The notes under the pieces: model-generated | The model's database searches: none | Told to the model about the DNA's origin: nothing | What the model saw: the letters and a program-made list of their open reading frames with translations, nothing else | Shown: positions 11,038-24,778 of the stretch, piece after piece | Layout of the letters: every line of letters begins with the position of its first letter | How positions within the stretch are numbered: position 1 is the stretch's first letter | Source of the DNA: Sapria himalayana | Lineage: Eukaryota > Streptophyta > Magnoliopsida > Malpighiales > Rafflesiaceae | DNA length: 64,000 bases | NCBI GenBank assembly: GCA_029783825.1 | Contig: JAREIK010012400.1 | Coordinates: 186,001-250,000 of the forward strand | Direction: 5' to 3' | Program-made: the position numbers and the translations under genes

Positions 11038-13854
11038 CAAGGATTTAGATATAATTATCACTAAAGTACTCACAAAATTATCATAATATATACACACACA
11101 CAAATTAATAGAATAAATAGTAAATTGTATAATATATATATACATAGATACATTCACACACATTAATATAATGAATAGTAAATTTCACAATGATGACCTA
11201 AAATAGTTATCATAAAATTTAGTTGATTATTATGATATATATATATATATATATATATTAATTTTTGAATTACATTTTAATAATTATTTTCCTAGTATCA
11301 ATATGGTATCTCACTTGAGGCTTCCAATAATTTCTAAAATTTTATATGCTTTTTTTATTTTATCAATTAAAATATTGTATCTAAGTAAAATTATTGTATT
11401 TTATTATATTTTGGATATTTACACATACATTTAATAATGTATATCTAGTAATAAGAACTCTTTAGATAACAAAATAAAATCTTACTCAATGTACAATAAT
11501 CTTGATTAGCACAAAATTTAGAAGACATTAATATTTCAACAATCTTATCTCTAAAACTCAAAGAGATTATATCTAATGAGTCTCTAACTCATTATATAGT
11601 CTTCTCATTGTATGTGTAATAGTTATTTTTTAAAATAAATATGTTATCAAATATCACCATTATTAAAGCACATTCTTAATATATAATTTTACTCACCATA
11701 TTAATTTTAATTCACAAATTTCATTAATTTAAGCATACATAGGTTTTGTTTAAGCACATACATGATATATGTATATATACATATATACATATATATGTGT
11801 GTGTGTTTATAAATATATACAATATGTACGCTTTTACATTTAAATAAACTATTTTTTGTTTTTTGACATACAATTTAAGCATACGATATTGGATGAATAA
11901 GGATATAACTAAGTTTCTATTTTTGAGAGTACCAAACCATACATAATTTTAATGATTAATTTTTTATAAATAATTTTCACATTGAAACACATTTGCATTA
12001 TTTTTACGAACTAATAAGTATTTCTATTATTATTTTTCAAAATTTCATCATGCAGCTCATCTTTTATTTATTTATATTTTAAATATTTTATCACATTTAT
12101 TTTTATAAATTGATAATGCAATATTATATTTCTTAGAATCTAATGTTTTTCTAATATCTAGATTTTTTATCAAAGAACATATCATCATAATACCATTATA
12201 GTATATTTAATTTCAAAATAAATATGTACGATAGATGAACTATAAGATTGAACAAATTCAATAAGATTTCACATTTTTGATTAATTTTTATGATAAAAAT
12301 TATGTATTTCCTATGATCTTTAAAGAACATTACTTTTACTTTATACACAATCACTTTAGTCTTCTCTAATAAATATTATTATTTATATTTATTATATGGC
12401 TAACTCATTGTTTATATCATAAAAATTAATTAACTAAAGGTGAAACACTAATAAGTTGTGAAACAAGACATAAGCATCAAGGTATGGTTACCTTTGTCTG
12501 CACTACCACTCCAAGTATTAAAAGAAGTAATAAATCATTATCAATATTATTATTATCATTAAAATAGATTATTATTTTTTAACTTAACATTTTCTACATC
12601 CCCGAGCCACCAAAAAAGCACAAATTCTACATCCCCCTCATTTTAACCACATGTTGTGAGTAAATATAATCATCAAAATAAATTATTAAAATAATTAGGA
12701 TCGATGATATAAATTTTCACTTTCTATTCAATATAATCATCACACAAATTTTGATAAAAATTTAACTGGTACATATCTTTTTCAATCATCCTCATTTTAG
12801 TTTTTAACATCGTACCTTTCTTCTAATAACTTATTACATTAATTTATTTTTAATTAGAACCATGTGTGAACTCTTCTCATGCTCAATCCATATGATATGT
12901 CATATAATTCTCTAATTTCTAATTTTAATATATTCAATTTTCATACATATTTATCCTAGCATATATATTTATGAATATCACATTTTGTAACAGTCAAATA
13001 CTAGGACCTATAAAACACAACTAATCTAACAATAATTGTATAATTTTCTTTAATATAATATATATTTTCATCATAAAAGAGTCATAGTAACACCATTTAT
13101 TTCATGCAATTAATTTTAATCATATAGTTTGTACTTTTCATTTTCAACACCATTTGAATTATGTATCATAAATAAGAGAGAAAATTATATTTTAAAAATT
13201 TATTAATATTAATCTCAATTGAAATATGTTCACTCATAATTCAATGTTAAAAATTAAAAAATAAAATATTTTATCTTTGATCAATTAAGTTTAAAATTTT
13301 TACTATTTTATATCTTATGACAATATCATTGGTTATGAGTATTATTTATGAATAGCTAATACTCTGAAAATATCTTGTATACTCATCAAAAATCAAAGCA
13401 AAAAAATAAACTTAAAATACATCATTGATATAATTTTCATATATTTATTATTTTATATCTTATGCAAGCAAAAAACAAATAAATTTGATAATGAGACAGC
13501 CAAACGTTAATTTTTTTCTATCAAGATATGAAAATTTTTGTCGATTCGTTCGTATGTATCATTAATTTTATATCAAATTATTTTGAAGTCTTTAATAACA
13601 CATTTAATTTTATATCAAATTATTTTGAAGTCTTTAATAATACATTTAATTTTATAAAATAGCACCACAAAACTCTCTAAAAGCATGTTATTTTTATAGG
13701 ACCTAAAATTATGTTTAATAAAATAATTCATCATTGAATCTCAATATTTTCTAGAGATTTCCATGCATCAATTAAAATCACATTTGGTCTAATAGTTTTT
13801 TTCGATTAAATTCTTTTTAATTTATTTTTTCTATTTTTTTAGAATTGATTCTAT
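11038..13854. other. AT-rich region, unassigned
   Basis: About 2.8 kb of AT-rich DNA with AT microsatellites (11237-11260, 11765-11810) and a 42-bp tandem duplication at 13562-13645 (unit starting TTAATTTTATATC). I looked for transposase and polymerase blocks and found none I could support. It may be old retrotransposon DNA. Confidence 0.4.
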
Positions 13855-13862
13855 GATAAATC

Positions 13863-16800
13863 TAGAGGTGTCAACTGGGCCAGACAGTCAGAATATAACC
13901 TACAGCATGTCATGATTCAGTGATGTCTGGCCTGGCACGACATGGTTCAGGACCGTGTATGACCCAACATGCAGAACATGCATTAACCGTACCTCATTCC
14001 TAGCCTAGTTGACACATGGAAATGTCTAGAAACTTATTTGCCTCGAGCTAAGCCTAGTTGACAGAGCATGCCTGGTCTAGTTGACACATGGAAATGCATG
14101 AACAACGTGCCAGGCCATGCAATACCAGATTGCATGGCCTTGTGGACCATCTGATGGCATGGTCCACCAGCATGAGGACTCGAGACCAGCAATGGTCATA
14201 TCATGAGTCACAGTTCAAGTCTCGTCGGGTGACAATCGACGAGGCAATTTTTTTTATTAAAAATCTGATTTAATAATCCAGATATTACTTATGTAGTCAT
14301 TTGCAATTGGTCTGTCATGTCATGCATCCATTGCCACCAGTCATCAATTATGTTTTCATGTAAGGGACTTCCGACGAAGACACCAATAGATGGAGCCTAT
14401 TGTTGTCCCTCTAGGTCCGTCCAATTTAATAATATAAAATTAATATAAGATTTCAAATTATAGTAGCCATCGAATTAATTCAAATGCCTATTATGGCCCA
14501 AATGGCAGAACCGATTGGCTATTGTAATTCTAGCCATTTTTTTAATAAATTAAACAAAAAATAAAAAAAAAATATATTTTTTAATATATTTAATTTTTTT
14601 TCTCAATAAATATAAAAGAAAAAATTTAGACACACATTCTTAATTTTCTCAATCTGTCACTCTGACTTCTAACTTTCTATATAGTCTCTATTTAGTATCT
14701 TATAATATAAATTATAGATATACATATACAACATTTTTTTTTATTTCAATTTATGATATACAATTGTGCATATGAGATAGAGAATCATGATGGTGTGAGT
14801 GTGTTTGTGAGCCTGTGCAATATTTTAACTTATTTTTCTTGAAATTAGAAAATATAATAAAGCAATATGTGTTACAGTACTAATATTTTTACTTTTTTTT
14901 GTTACAGTTCTAATTTGTGAGTTTTTTTTTCATTTTATTTTATAATTTATTTAAAATATATAAATACTTAAAAAATATAACATAATAAATTTAATGAAAA
15001 TAAGTATAATATTGACATAGATGTAGATAACAATTATAATACTATCGAAAGATACAAGCTAGAAATTATGTTTTCTCCAATGACCTCGACACTAACCTAT
15101 ATGTCACCTAAAAAATTAAAATTATGCAAATATTAATAATATGAACACGCTTTAAAATAATAAAAACTAAAAAATTTAGGAATATCTATGTACATATTGT
15201 ATAAAGATATATATATTTAAGAGAACATGTAGGACTGACTACCTAAAAAGGCATAATAATCAATACACCAAAAAATATGGTATATTAAATCCGAAATAAA
15301 CCCAACTTAATTAAATGAGATCTTTTAGGTTGGATCTATTTTATCTTCATTAACCCCCTTCATATACTTTAATAATGTTAAGAGAAAAGGAATAGTCAAA
15401 TTAATTATACTCATAAGTTTCCCAATTAGACTATCAGAAGATCCTATGGTAGTCAATTTTATACATACTAATTTCAACCTTATTATTATAGTATTCCTAA
15501 GTTCACATATAAGATTGATAATAAAATTTTATAAATTAAAAAAATAATTAATAATTAATAATTTTAAGAAATATGATAATATGATATCCATGAAGTATGA
15601 TATGTGGCCTTATCATAATAATGTATTATTTGTATGCTTCACTGCCCACTATATAGACTAAATATAAAATATTTAGCATAACTTCGATAATACTTATAAT
15701 AGTAAAATAATAATTAGAATATTTGTTAAGACTATTTGAGAAGAATCATTAAGTAATATATTTCATATTAGGTATATATATCACATGATTAATCTTATAA
15801 TACATGTTGAAATAAAATTAGTTATCACACTAGAAAAAATAAAAAATTCACTAAAATACCTTCAAACGCCTAGCAGGCAACAAAAATTTAGTAGCCAATA
15901 TTTATCTATGGAGTTTTTAAAAAAAATTTCAAATAATATGAGATATTAATGAAATTACACATACATGATGTTAGAGTATTGTATTAGATACCAATATATT
16001 ATATCCAACTAGGTCAATAATAAAAATGGTAAGCTTATTATTGATAATTTAGAATGTAATATAAAAATTTCATTTAAGAAATTCCTAAAGATTTTCTATG
16101 ACACAACAAATATATATTCGTCTTTGTATATTGCCACTAGAATTACATTTAGGTGCACATCTAATATTGATAATAAGTTTAGCTAATATAGAGATAAAAA
16201 TTAAATATTTCAAATATGAGTCTTCTATTTCAACTCTATAGTATTTAGCTGCCTGTATGGATCCTACAAATAAAGTGAAAGGAATAAAAAATATTTTAAC
16301 ATACATAACGATCATCTACATGCATGAATCAAATACATCAAATTGAAATATTCATTCATAAAAAATTAACTAACTTATTTTCATAATACGATACAATGTA
16401 TAGTAACAATAGTCATACTTTGAGTATAAAACTTGACACTGTATTTAAATATAATAACTTATCTATTCAATTAACAAAAAACAAATAATGTAGTGATCCA
16501 TCAAATAGGAACGAATTATCTCGATACTTAGATATTGATCACTATTTTATCCTATCATATGATGATAATAAAAATTTTAATATTTTGTTATGGTAGAAAT
16601 CATGTGAATCTACTTATCTTGTACTATATAAGTAAGATTACACGTTATCGACTTGCCCATTCAATATCTAGCATATCATCAAAGTTTAATTTTTTAATTA
16701 CATACTATCATTTCAGAAAAATTAAAAATTATTTGCATACTTGAAAGACTAGAAATATTTAAAGTTAAGTATTCAGGATTAAGCACATAGGATGATGACA

Positions 16801-17164
16801 AATGATAATTCATATGACATAGAGATCAAAGATATTGAGAACATTAGCAATATCTTCAGATACATTCATGATGAAAACAACTCATATCTTCGTCTATAAT
16901 ATCGTACCAGAAAACCTGATTAATCATTGATCATTCTTGATTCATGGCATACTTATATATTATACTATAATATTATTTTGATTTATGCACTTTTGTTTAT
17001 TGATATCTATTGATCATTAATTTTTTAATTTAAATAATATTAAATAATCAAAAATCATACTAGGATTTAGAATTATGACCAAAAAAGGCCAATTCATGTT
17101 GGTCAAACCGTCCCAAACCAACAAGGCCCACTCCAAGCCCAGCACAACCCATTTGACACCTCTA
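13863..17164 (+). mobile_element. Complete hAT transposon, 3302 bp, perfect TSD
   Basis: The left TIR TAGAGGTGTCAACTGGG starts at 13863. The right TIR, read inward from the end, is TAGAGGTGTCAAATGGG and ends at 17164. Both are flanked by GATAAATC (13855-13862 and 17165-17172), a perfect 8-bp duplication. A GC-richer left subterminal island (to about 14330) and a short right island bracket an AT-rich body with a decayed transposase. This copy defines the family structure used for the other elements in the window. Confidence 0.92.
15000..16830 (+). pseudogene. hAT transposase relic in the 13863 element
   Basis: The body aligns in order with the transposase relics at 2900-4860 and 21543-24110. 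Shared landmarks are the ...TTTCTCC.ATG.CCTCGA block near 15070, the ATAAATTAAAAAAATAATT block near 15525, the CACTGCCCACTATATAGAC block near 15640, and the AGGTCAATAATAAAAATGG block near 16010. Stops and frameshifts are frequent, so no product is expected. Function is inferred from the sister copy, where protein blocks can be read more directly. Confidence 0.6.
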
Positions 17165-17172
17165 GATAAATC

Positions 17173-18494
17173 ATAAATCATATAGTATTTTCTATATTCA
17201 AAAAAAATTATTCTAAATTTAATCATCAAATATATCTCTTCCTCCCTTAGGTATTTTTTTTTTCGTCTCCTTTTTCTTCCTAGCTCATCTTTTATTATTC
17301 CTCGACTCCCATGTATGGGCCTTGGAGCCTAAGGGTCAAAATAAGTAATGTCTCATTCCAACAATATGAATAGGATATTTGATAAAACACCATAAGACAT
17401 GTACCTAGTATATATGGAGATCAAACTCATGTACTCCAGGATTGAGTGATCTTTCCCCCTTGTCAAACAAACTATCATCAAACTCATGTCCTCTCTTTAA
17501 CATTATAATTTATTCATATAATTTCACATAAAATTTTAAAATCCAAACAACTCATTTTAAATAAATAATAATAATAATAATAGTATATATCATAATATAA
17601 TTAACTTAAAAAAATAATAAAATACACCCAACTTAATTAAATTTTATAATTTATGATTTAAAAAATTAAAACTAAATTATATTATGGTTGTATTTTTCCA
17701 AGTTATTGTTAGTATTCATTATGCTTTCTAAATGTCATTACAATAATCTTTTAAAAATTTAAAAAATATTTACATATAATGATAAAACAAAACTTTAAAA
17801 ATTTATGAAATAAAAAATTGAATTGTATAATGTGAATTATTACTTAACAACTATATTACAAGCAAACTACATTAACCAAAATGAATTCTCGAGCTTATCA
17901 TGAAACAAGCTATGATAATTTCTTTAGTATTTATTCATTATGTTTTTTTTATTTTATAACACGTTCACCTAATGTGTGTTGTCGCACTCTTTTTTTTCTC
18001 TATATATTATTAAGATTTGTTGTTTGAGATATAATTTCGAGTGTATTTCATTTGTACCTTTTCTATTATAACATATTTTTTTTTTAATTTCTACATAATA
18101 TCAGAGTTAGTATTTATAAACTCCAAAAGAGTGTATGCTCATGTGACTTGCTATTGTATATTTTGTGTGCGCATGTATGCAATGTGTATGAAGTACATGG
18201 TGATGTGCTTGTATGATAGTGCAGAGTGACATCAACATAGTGTTAGCATCGACATGGTGCAATAACAGCATGCATTTTTTCATGAACAATGGGTTATTGG
18301 TGAATAGTTAACATGATAATGTCGTTAATGCATTTATAATGGCACCCACTCAGTGTATGAATGGTGATAATCACAATGTGCTAGCAACGATGACAAACAC
18401 AATTTTAGTATTGACATGATATTAGGGTGTGTAGTGCAACATGGTGTTGTGCACACAAAAAGCATGAACATCTAATAGTCTATGTAGTGGTGTA
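17173..18494. other. AT-rich spacer and ATG/CA-rich block
   Basis: Mostly AT-rich DNA. From about 18120 to 18480 a more balanced block repeats words such as GACATGGTG, ACATAGTG and AATGGTGATA; it resembles the complement of the CCACCAT-rich block at 33990-34520. Short open frames on both strands there are not convincing genes. Confidence 0.4.
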
Positions 18495-18832
18495 TCAGTG
18501 TGAGATGACAAATAGGCCAACCATCCTAGCCAAGCCCATGGCATGGCATGGCCAAAATAGTGCCTAGAACATGGATGAGCCTGGTGTCAACCCACAAGTT
18601 GCAATATCACGTGGCATGACACAACAACATTCATCAGCACACTCGGGTTGATTTTGGGATGAGTCGTGCTTTAGGGTTAGGTCGAGTTGTGTCGAGGCAA
18701 GCATGTATTTTTTTGAGCTAGAGCAAGCCGTTAGATCACACCTAGGATAGCTTTGCACATGCCTAGATTACACTGGGCTGGACAAGTGATGGGCCAGCCA
18801 CAGACAATGCCTAGTGTACAGGTCATGCTAAC
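18495..18832. mobile_element. hAT-type island next to a larger insertion
   Basis: A left-end-like TGAGATGACAAATAGGCC near 18501 is followed by CAAGCCCATGGCATGGC-type motifs. The island stops at ATGCTAAC, which is also the left target duplication of the next hAT element. It was probably an older insertion into which, or beside which, the larger element landed. Confidence 0.5.
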
Positions 18833-19920
18833 TAGAGGTATCAAGTGAACCGGGTGACTCGAACAAAAAATGAGGCACGACCAAACTGAGCCGTGTCTGG
18901 CCCGGCACAGCAAGGTCTAGAACCATGCCTGGACCTAAATCATGCCGGCACAAGGCATGATTAGTGCCATGGTGGGCTAGAGGCAAGACCGGCGTGCATG
19001 ACCAATTGACATGGTTCATAAGCATGATGACCATGACCCAGGTTACAGTGACCCGAGATCATGCTCAAATCACGATTCCATTTAAAAAAAAACAATGTTT
19101 TTTTAAACGAACCTGATCCACCACGTTGATGTAGCAAATCGGCCTGATCCGCCACAAGCAGCCAACAGTGACATTAGTCACTTTCATTGTCGGGCACATG
19201 TACACATTAGATGACTTAAAAAAAATTTTAACATTCCCATTCTGTCTCATCCTAACCATTGAAATTCATTCCAAAGACTATGGGTAAAATCTGACAGATG
19301 TTAGATTTCAGCTCATATATATAAAATAAAAAAATTGATTCTTTTTAATATCATTTTAATAAAAAAAATCTAGTAATATGATTTTAGAGTTTTTGAATTT
19401 TTCATTTTAAATTTTAAAGTTATTTCATCTCCTTAGCTACGTGCTCTCCTCTTCTATGTTGTTCGTCTCTCAGTCTCTCTCATTGTTAATTTTATTGTTT
19501 TATTTTTTTTAAGTTGAAAACTTAAATAGAAAGACACTCTATTTAGTATCAGAATCCAAGTATTTTTTTGTTGTTTATAAATATTAAATTTACTTAATTA
19601 TTTTTAAATATAAATAATAATAATAAATAACTAAAAGTAAATATATTGATAATGATATTAATATTGATTTAGATTTTAATAATAATGATGATCCTATAAT
19701 AAAAAATGATACTGAAAATATATTTTCTCCCATAGTCTCGATCTAAACTCAAATGCCTAAAATAAAAACTAAAAAACCATCAATTATTCGAGCTCACTCT
19801 AAGATAAAAAATAAAAAATTTAAAATTTTGATCAAAAATTAACATAATATATATATTATAAAAAATATATACATGTATGAGTATAAATGACATAGGCTAC
19901 CTAAAATGACATGCTGATCA

Positions 19921-21542
19921 TGTTGAGGTTCCAGTAAATTTCATATCAGAATTTTACAATGGATTAGGAACCTACCAATGATTCAAGTGAATACAATTAA
20001 ACGTTAGCCAATGATGTTATCTGTTATAGAGCAAAATAAAACTTTTGATTTCAAATGGTTCAATCAAATCCTAGCACATTCAAGTATTCATGCCTCTAGT
20101 GGTATCTACACAAACGTATCTTCATTATATATTTTTTTCGTTTTCTATCCCTCATTTTATATAATCTTTTGGTTTTTTATACACATTTCTAAAAGAATGT
20201 GTCATTAATGAAATCTTTTCAACTTTCACACACCTTTCTAAAAGGATGTATCAATAATAATTTTTTTTTGGTTTTTCACATCTTTCTAAAAAGATGTGTC
20301 ATTAATGAATCTTATTAATTTTTCACATATCTTTTTAAAAAAATATATCACTTATGAAACTTTTTGATTTTTCACACATTTCTAAAAGAATGTGTTATAA
20401 ATGAAAATGATATATTATTAATATAAAAAATGTGTCATTAATTGACACGCCTTTATATAAGAGAGAAGCATATACTTTAAGTTTGAGCCCATTTTAAAGG
20501 TCCAAACATCTATTAATTGAACCAAACTCTTTTGTCCAATTAGCTTAAGATTTAAAATAAATTTAAGACTTAAAATTAAGCCCATTTTATTTTAGTCTAA
20601 CTAAAATAAAATAAATATATTTACGTTTTTATATGTGTGACCAAATAGGTACTTGTAACATTGACAATGACTTTAAAATCTCATTTTAAAGAAACAAGCG
20701 ATAAGGGGTATTTATAAATATATCATTACTGTCCAAGTGACGAAAATATAATAGATTCGACTTAATCTAAATTTATGACTTATTTTATTGTACGACTTAG
20801 TTCTTTTGTCCATGATATCTAGATTGATTTATGAGGCATGGATCATGTCATACTTACATACATCTATATATTTCTTAATCTTTGAGTAGACTAACTTAAA
20901 CAAATAAGCTCAATATCTCATATTGATTTATTTGAGAATGACCATGTATTTTAGTAGTCCTACTCAATCAAGTGACCAACTGATATCACTTCCATTATAT
21001 AAAAAAGATAAATATCATCTACATTATTCATATCTCTCTATACAATTTATTACACATCTAGTAAATAACTATATAACTATCCTTGTTACATCCTACAAAA
21101 GGCATTTGCTAAATCTAAAGTAAATAATATTTTATGTAGGAAATCATAGTGACTTCAGGTCAAAGAATAATTCATACTAATAATCACTGTAAAAATATGT
21201 ATGACACTTAAATAATAATTCATGCAACTTTCTCATCACGTGTCAGTTCAGTATATGTTCTCCAACAAACATATACTAATGTGTTAACTTAATATCTCAT
21301 ATTAGTTAGCATAATATTAATCTTAATGTATTAATATTATATTTGAATATTAATACTTGACTAAAAATAATTTAGAATAGCATTTCATAGAATATTACTC
21401 TGACATTATTAAATTCATCTAATATTTATACAGATCTAAATAAATATAATAATCATAAAATAATATCTTTATATATATAAGATAAGATACTAAAGTCACA
21501 AAAAAATTATCTTATGATTTATTTTTCGGACATGCTCTAACA
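19921..21542. mobile_element. Probable solo LTR (1622 bp) inside the hAT element
   Basis: The insert begins TGTTGAGG and ends CTCTAACA, the TG...CA inverted ends of an LTR. It sits exactly where the two sister hAT copies are continuous: GCTGATCA before it and AATTAATGCACC after it rejoin to match their sequence. A clean 5-bp target duplication was not found (GATCA / AATTA). No internal retrotransposon genes are present. An array of short hairpin repeats lies at 20178-20450. Superfamily cannot be fixed from the LTR alone. Confidence 0.72.
20178..20450. repeat. Five hairpin-forming repeats in the LTR
   Basis: About five diverged units contain an inverted pair of the form ACACATTTCTAAAAGAATGTGT, followed by CATTAATGAA. 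Each unit is roughly 45-60 bp and can fold into a short stem. Such repeats often lie in LTR U3 regions and may bind regulators; this is inference. Confidence 0.75.
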
Positions 21543-23266
21543 AATTAATGCACCAAATAATATGGTATATTAGATCTAAGACAAACCCAACTAAACTTGA
21601 GCAGTGAAATATTTGAAACTGGACCCAGTTCAACTTCTTTGACCTCGTTAATATACCATTATGATTTAAATAAATAAATACATGACCAAATTAATTATGA
21701 TTATGAATCTTTCCATTAGATTTTTGGAGAATTCTAGAAAAATCAATATCATAAGGACTTACTTCCAACCTGCTTATCAATGGATTTCAATGTCCATATG
21801 TAAAAATAACATAATTAAATATTATAAATTAGAAAAATAAATAATAATTAATAAATTAAAAAAAATAGTAGATTAAATGTTCATGATGTCCAATATCTAG
21901 ATTAGTCATAATGATACATCGTTTACTTGTCTCACCACCCACTATGTAGATTTTATATAAAAACTTAATAAAAAATTTTAGAATTTCCTAATATTCTGCA
22001 TCATCATTATAGTACTATTATATATGATTGCATAACTAAATATTTAAAGAATATGATATTCACAAAAAAATATTTAGTATAACATTTAATAATATATCTA
22101 ATAATAGAGTCGCTATTAGTATATTTATTAGGATTATTAAAAATGAACTATTATGTAAAATTTTTCATATTAAATATATATGTCACATTATTAACTCAAT
22201 AGTATAAAGAATAAAATTCTTTAAATAATAAAAACTTTACAGTATAAAATTAATAATAAATTTACTAAAATAACTAGAATATCTTGGAATATTCTAGTTA
22301 TTAAAAATAAAATAATAAATGTACTATAAATAATAAACAAGAAAATAAAGATTATTTTACAATATTAGAAAAAATAATAAATTTACTAAAATATCTTAAG
22401 ATATCTAGTAAATAATAAAAAATTAATAGTCATTATTTGTCTGTACGTCAAAAGAAAAAGAAATTTCAAATGAATATAAAATACCATTAAAAGTCTACTT
22501 ACCTAATATTAAAGACTTATGTTAAATAAGAATACATCATATTCAACTACATTAAGAATAAAAGTGACAAATTTATTATTAACAACTAACTAGAATACAA
22601 AAATTAATTTTATAAAATTTCTAAAATTTTTTTATATCATGACAAACATGTGTTAGTCATTTTATACTCCTACCACTTATACTGCACTCAGATGCTTATA
22701 CAACATTAATAGTATATTTAGCATGTATAGAAGTCACCATACAGTTGGTGTCATAACCATTTAGATAAAAACTATTTCATTTTTTTATTACTCTAACTAC
22801 TCACATTGATATAAGAATTAAGGTAAATTGGATAAATAATATTTTTAAAATATACATCCACATGCAAGAACCAGAGCCATCAACCTGAAAAGTTCATTAA
22901 CAAAAAATTAACTGACTTATTTGCATTCAACGACACTAGGTATGATAGTATTAATTGTCATGCTCTAAATAAGTATATTGACATCATATTTGAAGATGAT
23001 GAATATTTTACATTTAATTAGTAAGAAAGAAATGATAGAATGATACATTAAATAGGAGCGAACTATTTTAGTATTTAAATATCAAGTACTGATCAATCCT
23101 ATTACATAACAATAACAAGAATTTTAATATTTTACTATAATAAAAATCATATGAACCTACTTATTTTGTGCTATCTAAGATGATACATATCTACTAACTA
23201 ATTCAGTGTCTAGCATTGTATCAAAATCTACTTTTTTTTATTACAATTAATATCATTTCAGATAGG

Positions 23267-23882
23267 TAAAGATATAACAAGGCCAGGTAACCCAAGTAGC
23301 TAAGACATGACCCATGACATAATTCAATTCAACCGTGCCTGGACAAACACAACATGATCTGGAATAGTGTCTGATCTCGAGTCATGCCTCCCCATGGCAC
23401 AGTTCATGCGATACTTAGCCGACACGAGCCATGCATCGTATCAAGCTTAGCACAACCCGTGTGCCTAGCCTAAAGGCATGGTCCACTGGCCTGATCGCAC
23501 AATTACCCGGGACCAACTAAGGATCACAAGTCAAATCCCATTGTGTGACCACCCAACCGGACAAGTTATAATTTAAAAAAAAATTCAATCACATAAGTCA
23601 GATTTTACTTACGTGATCGATTGCAATTGGCCGAGCACATAAGTTGGCCACCCATTACATTTTTACTCAACAAGTTATGTAGAGAAAGTTAGGCAAGATC
23701 CAAAATGGAACTGCACTCTATCGTGTCATAGTACTATGTTGGGCCGGTCAAATGATTCCCAAGCCGGGTGTCAGGCACCACATGAGAATTATACCATACC
23801 ATGTTTAGCATGATATGATGACACGATTGTGCCTAGCAAAAATGAGTAGTGCCAGCATGACACACCCTATTTGACACCTCTA
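23267..23882. mobile_element. Nested hAT-type MITE, 616 bp
   Basis: This GC-richer island begins TAAAGATATAACAAGG, readable as a transition-decayed TAGAGGTGTCAAATGG, and ends CCCTATTTGACACCTCTA. Flanks CAGATAGG and TAAATAAG agree at 5 of 8 positions and differ only by transitions. It interrupts the transposase relic exactly where the sister copy reads through (TTTCAAATAAAAGATC). Confidence 0.7.
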
Positions 23883-24410
23883 TAAATAAGAGATCATGAT
23901 TACTTACAGATATTATTTAGACACTTAAATGCATGAAAAACTAAGAAGATTCGAAATTAAATATTCTATATAAATTAAAACTGAGAACACAAGAGTTAAT
24001 GACAGATGATAACTCATATGACTCGAATAATATTGAGGCCATTACTAGCAAAACTATCAAACGCTTACATGAAGATGATTTGCATATATACATTGATTCG
24101 CATTGAGATTGATAGTTGTTTATTGATAACGTGTTTATTTTATGATTATCATTTTAATATGATTTACGATTGAATTTTTTTTTGCTATTATTAATAATTA
24201 TTGTTTATCATTTTTATCTAATATCAAGCTCTTGGACCTTAGTTTAAAATAAAATTTATATTTGTTTTTTTACTACACTTACAATGTAATATGTATACTT
24301 TATTATACATTTATAATTTTTTTATTATATTTATAATTCATTAACGTTATGTCTAATGTGTGTTGATTATTGTTATACATGTAATTAATTTTTTTTCTTT
24401 ATTTTATTTA

Positions 24411-24466
24411 TTTTATATTTTTATTTTATATTTTTATTTTATATTTTTATTTTATATTTTTATATT
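24411..24466. repeat. 13-bp AT-rich tandem repeat
   Basis: Four copies of ATTTTTATTTTAT in tandem within the right part of the hAT element. Confidence 0.85.
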
Positions 24467-24778
24467 GACTAATCATCAATGTGTGGTGGTGGTAGCGGTA
24501 GCTGGTGAACGGTACATGTAATGGCACGGCCCACAAAACCAACATGACCCAAAATGAGTCTGCCCAATATCATGTTGTTCATGTAGTGCCAAGTAAGGCA
24601 CAACTCTTATGGCTGGCCATGCCCGACAAAGCAAGGTGGCCCAACTGGAACACCCGAAAATTACTCGTGCCGGCACTACACGACCCATTTGACACCTATA
24701 ATGCTAAGTTAGCACATAAGTTGAGCAAAAATTTAATCTAACAAATGAGAAATCAAGAACTCTAGAGAAATTCATAAC

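Larger units (their letters stand above)
19640..24110 (+). pseudogene. hAT transposase relic, twice interrupted
   Basis: The relic resumes after the LTR near 21543. The stretch 21600-21960 can be read as SEIFETGPSSTSLTS, then YHYDLNK, then a run like the family's conserved helix before the DDE core, then NVHDVQYLD. The C-terminal part is split by the nested element inside the region equivalent to the dimerisation domain. Stops and frameshifts are abundant. Identification follows from alignment with the relics at 2900-4860 and 15000-16830. Confidence 0.6.
18833..24700 (+). mobile_element. hAT transposon, 5868 bp, with nested insertions
   Basis: The left TIR TAGAGGTATCAAGTG starts at 18833. 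The right TIR, read inward, is TATAGGTGTCAAATGGG, ending at 24700. Flanks are ATGCTAAC (18825-18832) and ATGCTAAG (24701-24708), matching at 7 of 8 bases. Two interruptions explain the extra length over the 3.3-kb sister copy: a probable solo LTR (19921-21542) and a small hAT-type element (23267-23882). Its right end lies 78 bp from the helicase pseudogene, so the insertion may have helped separate that gene from its 3' exons. Confidence 0.85.
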
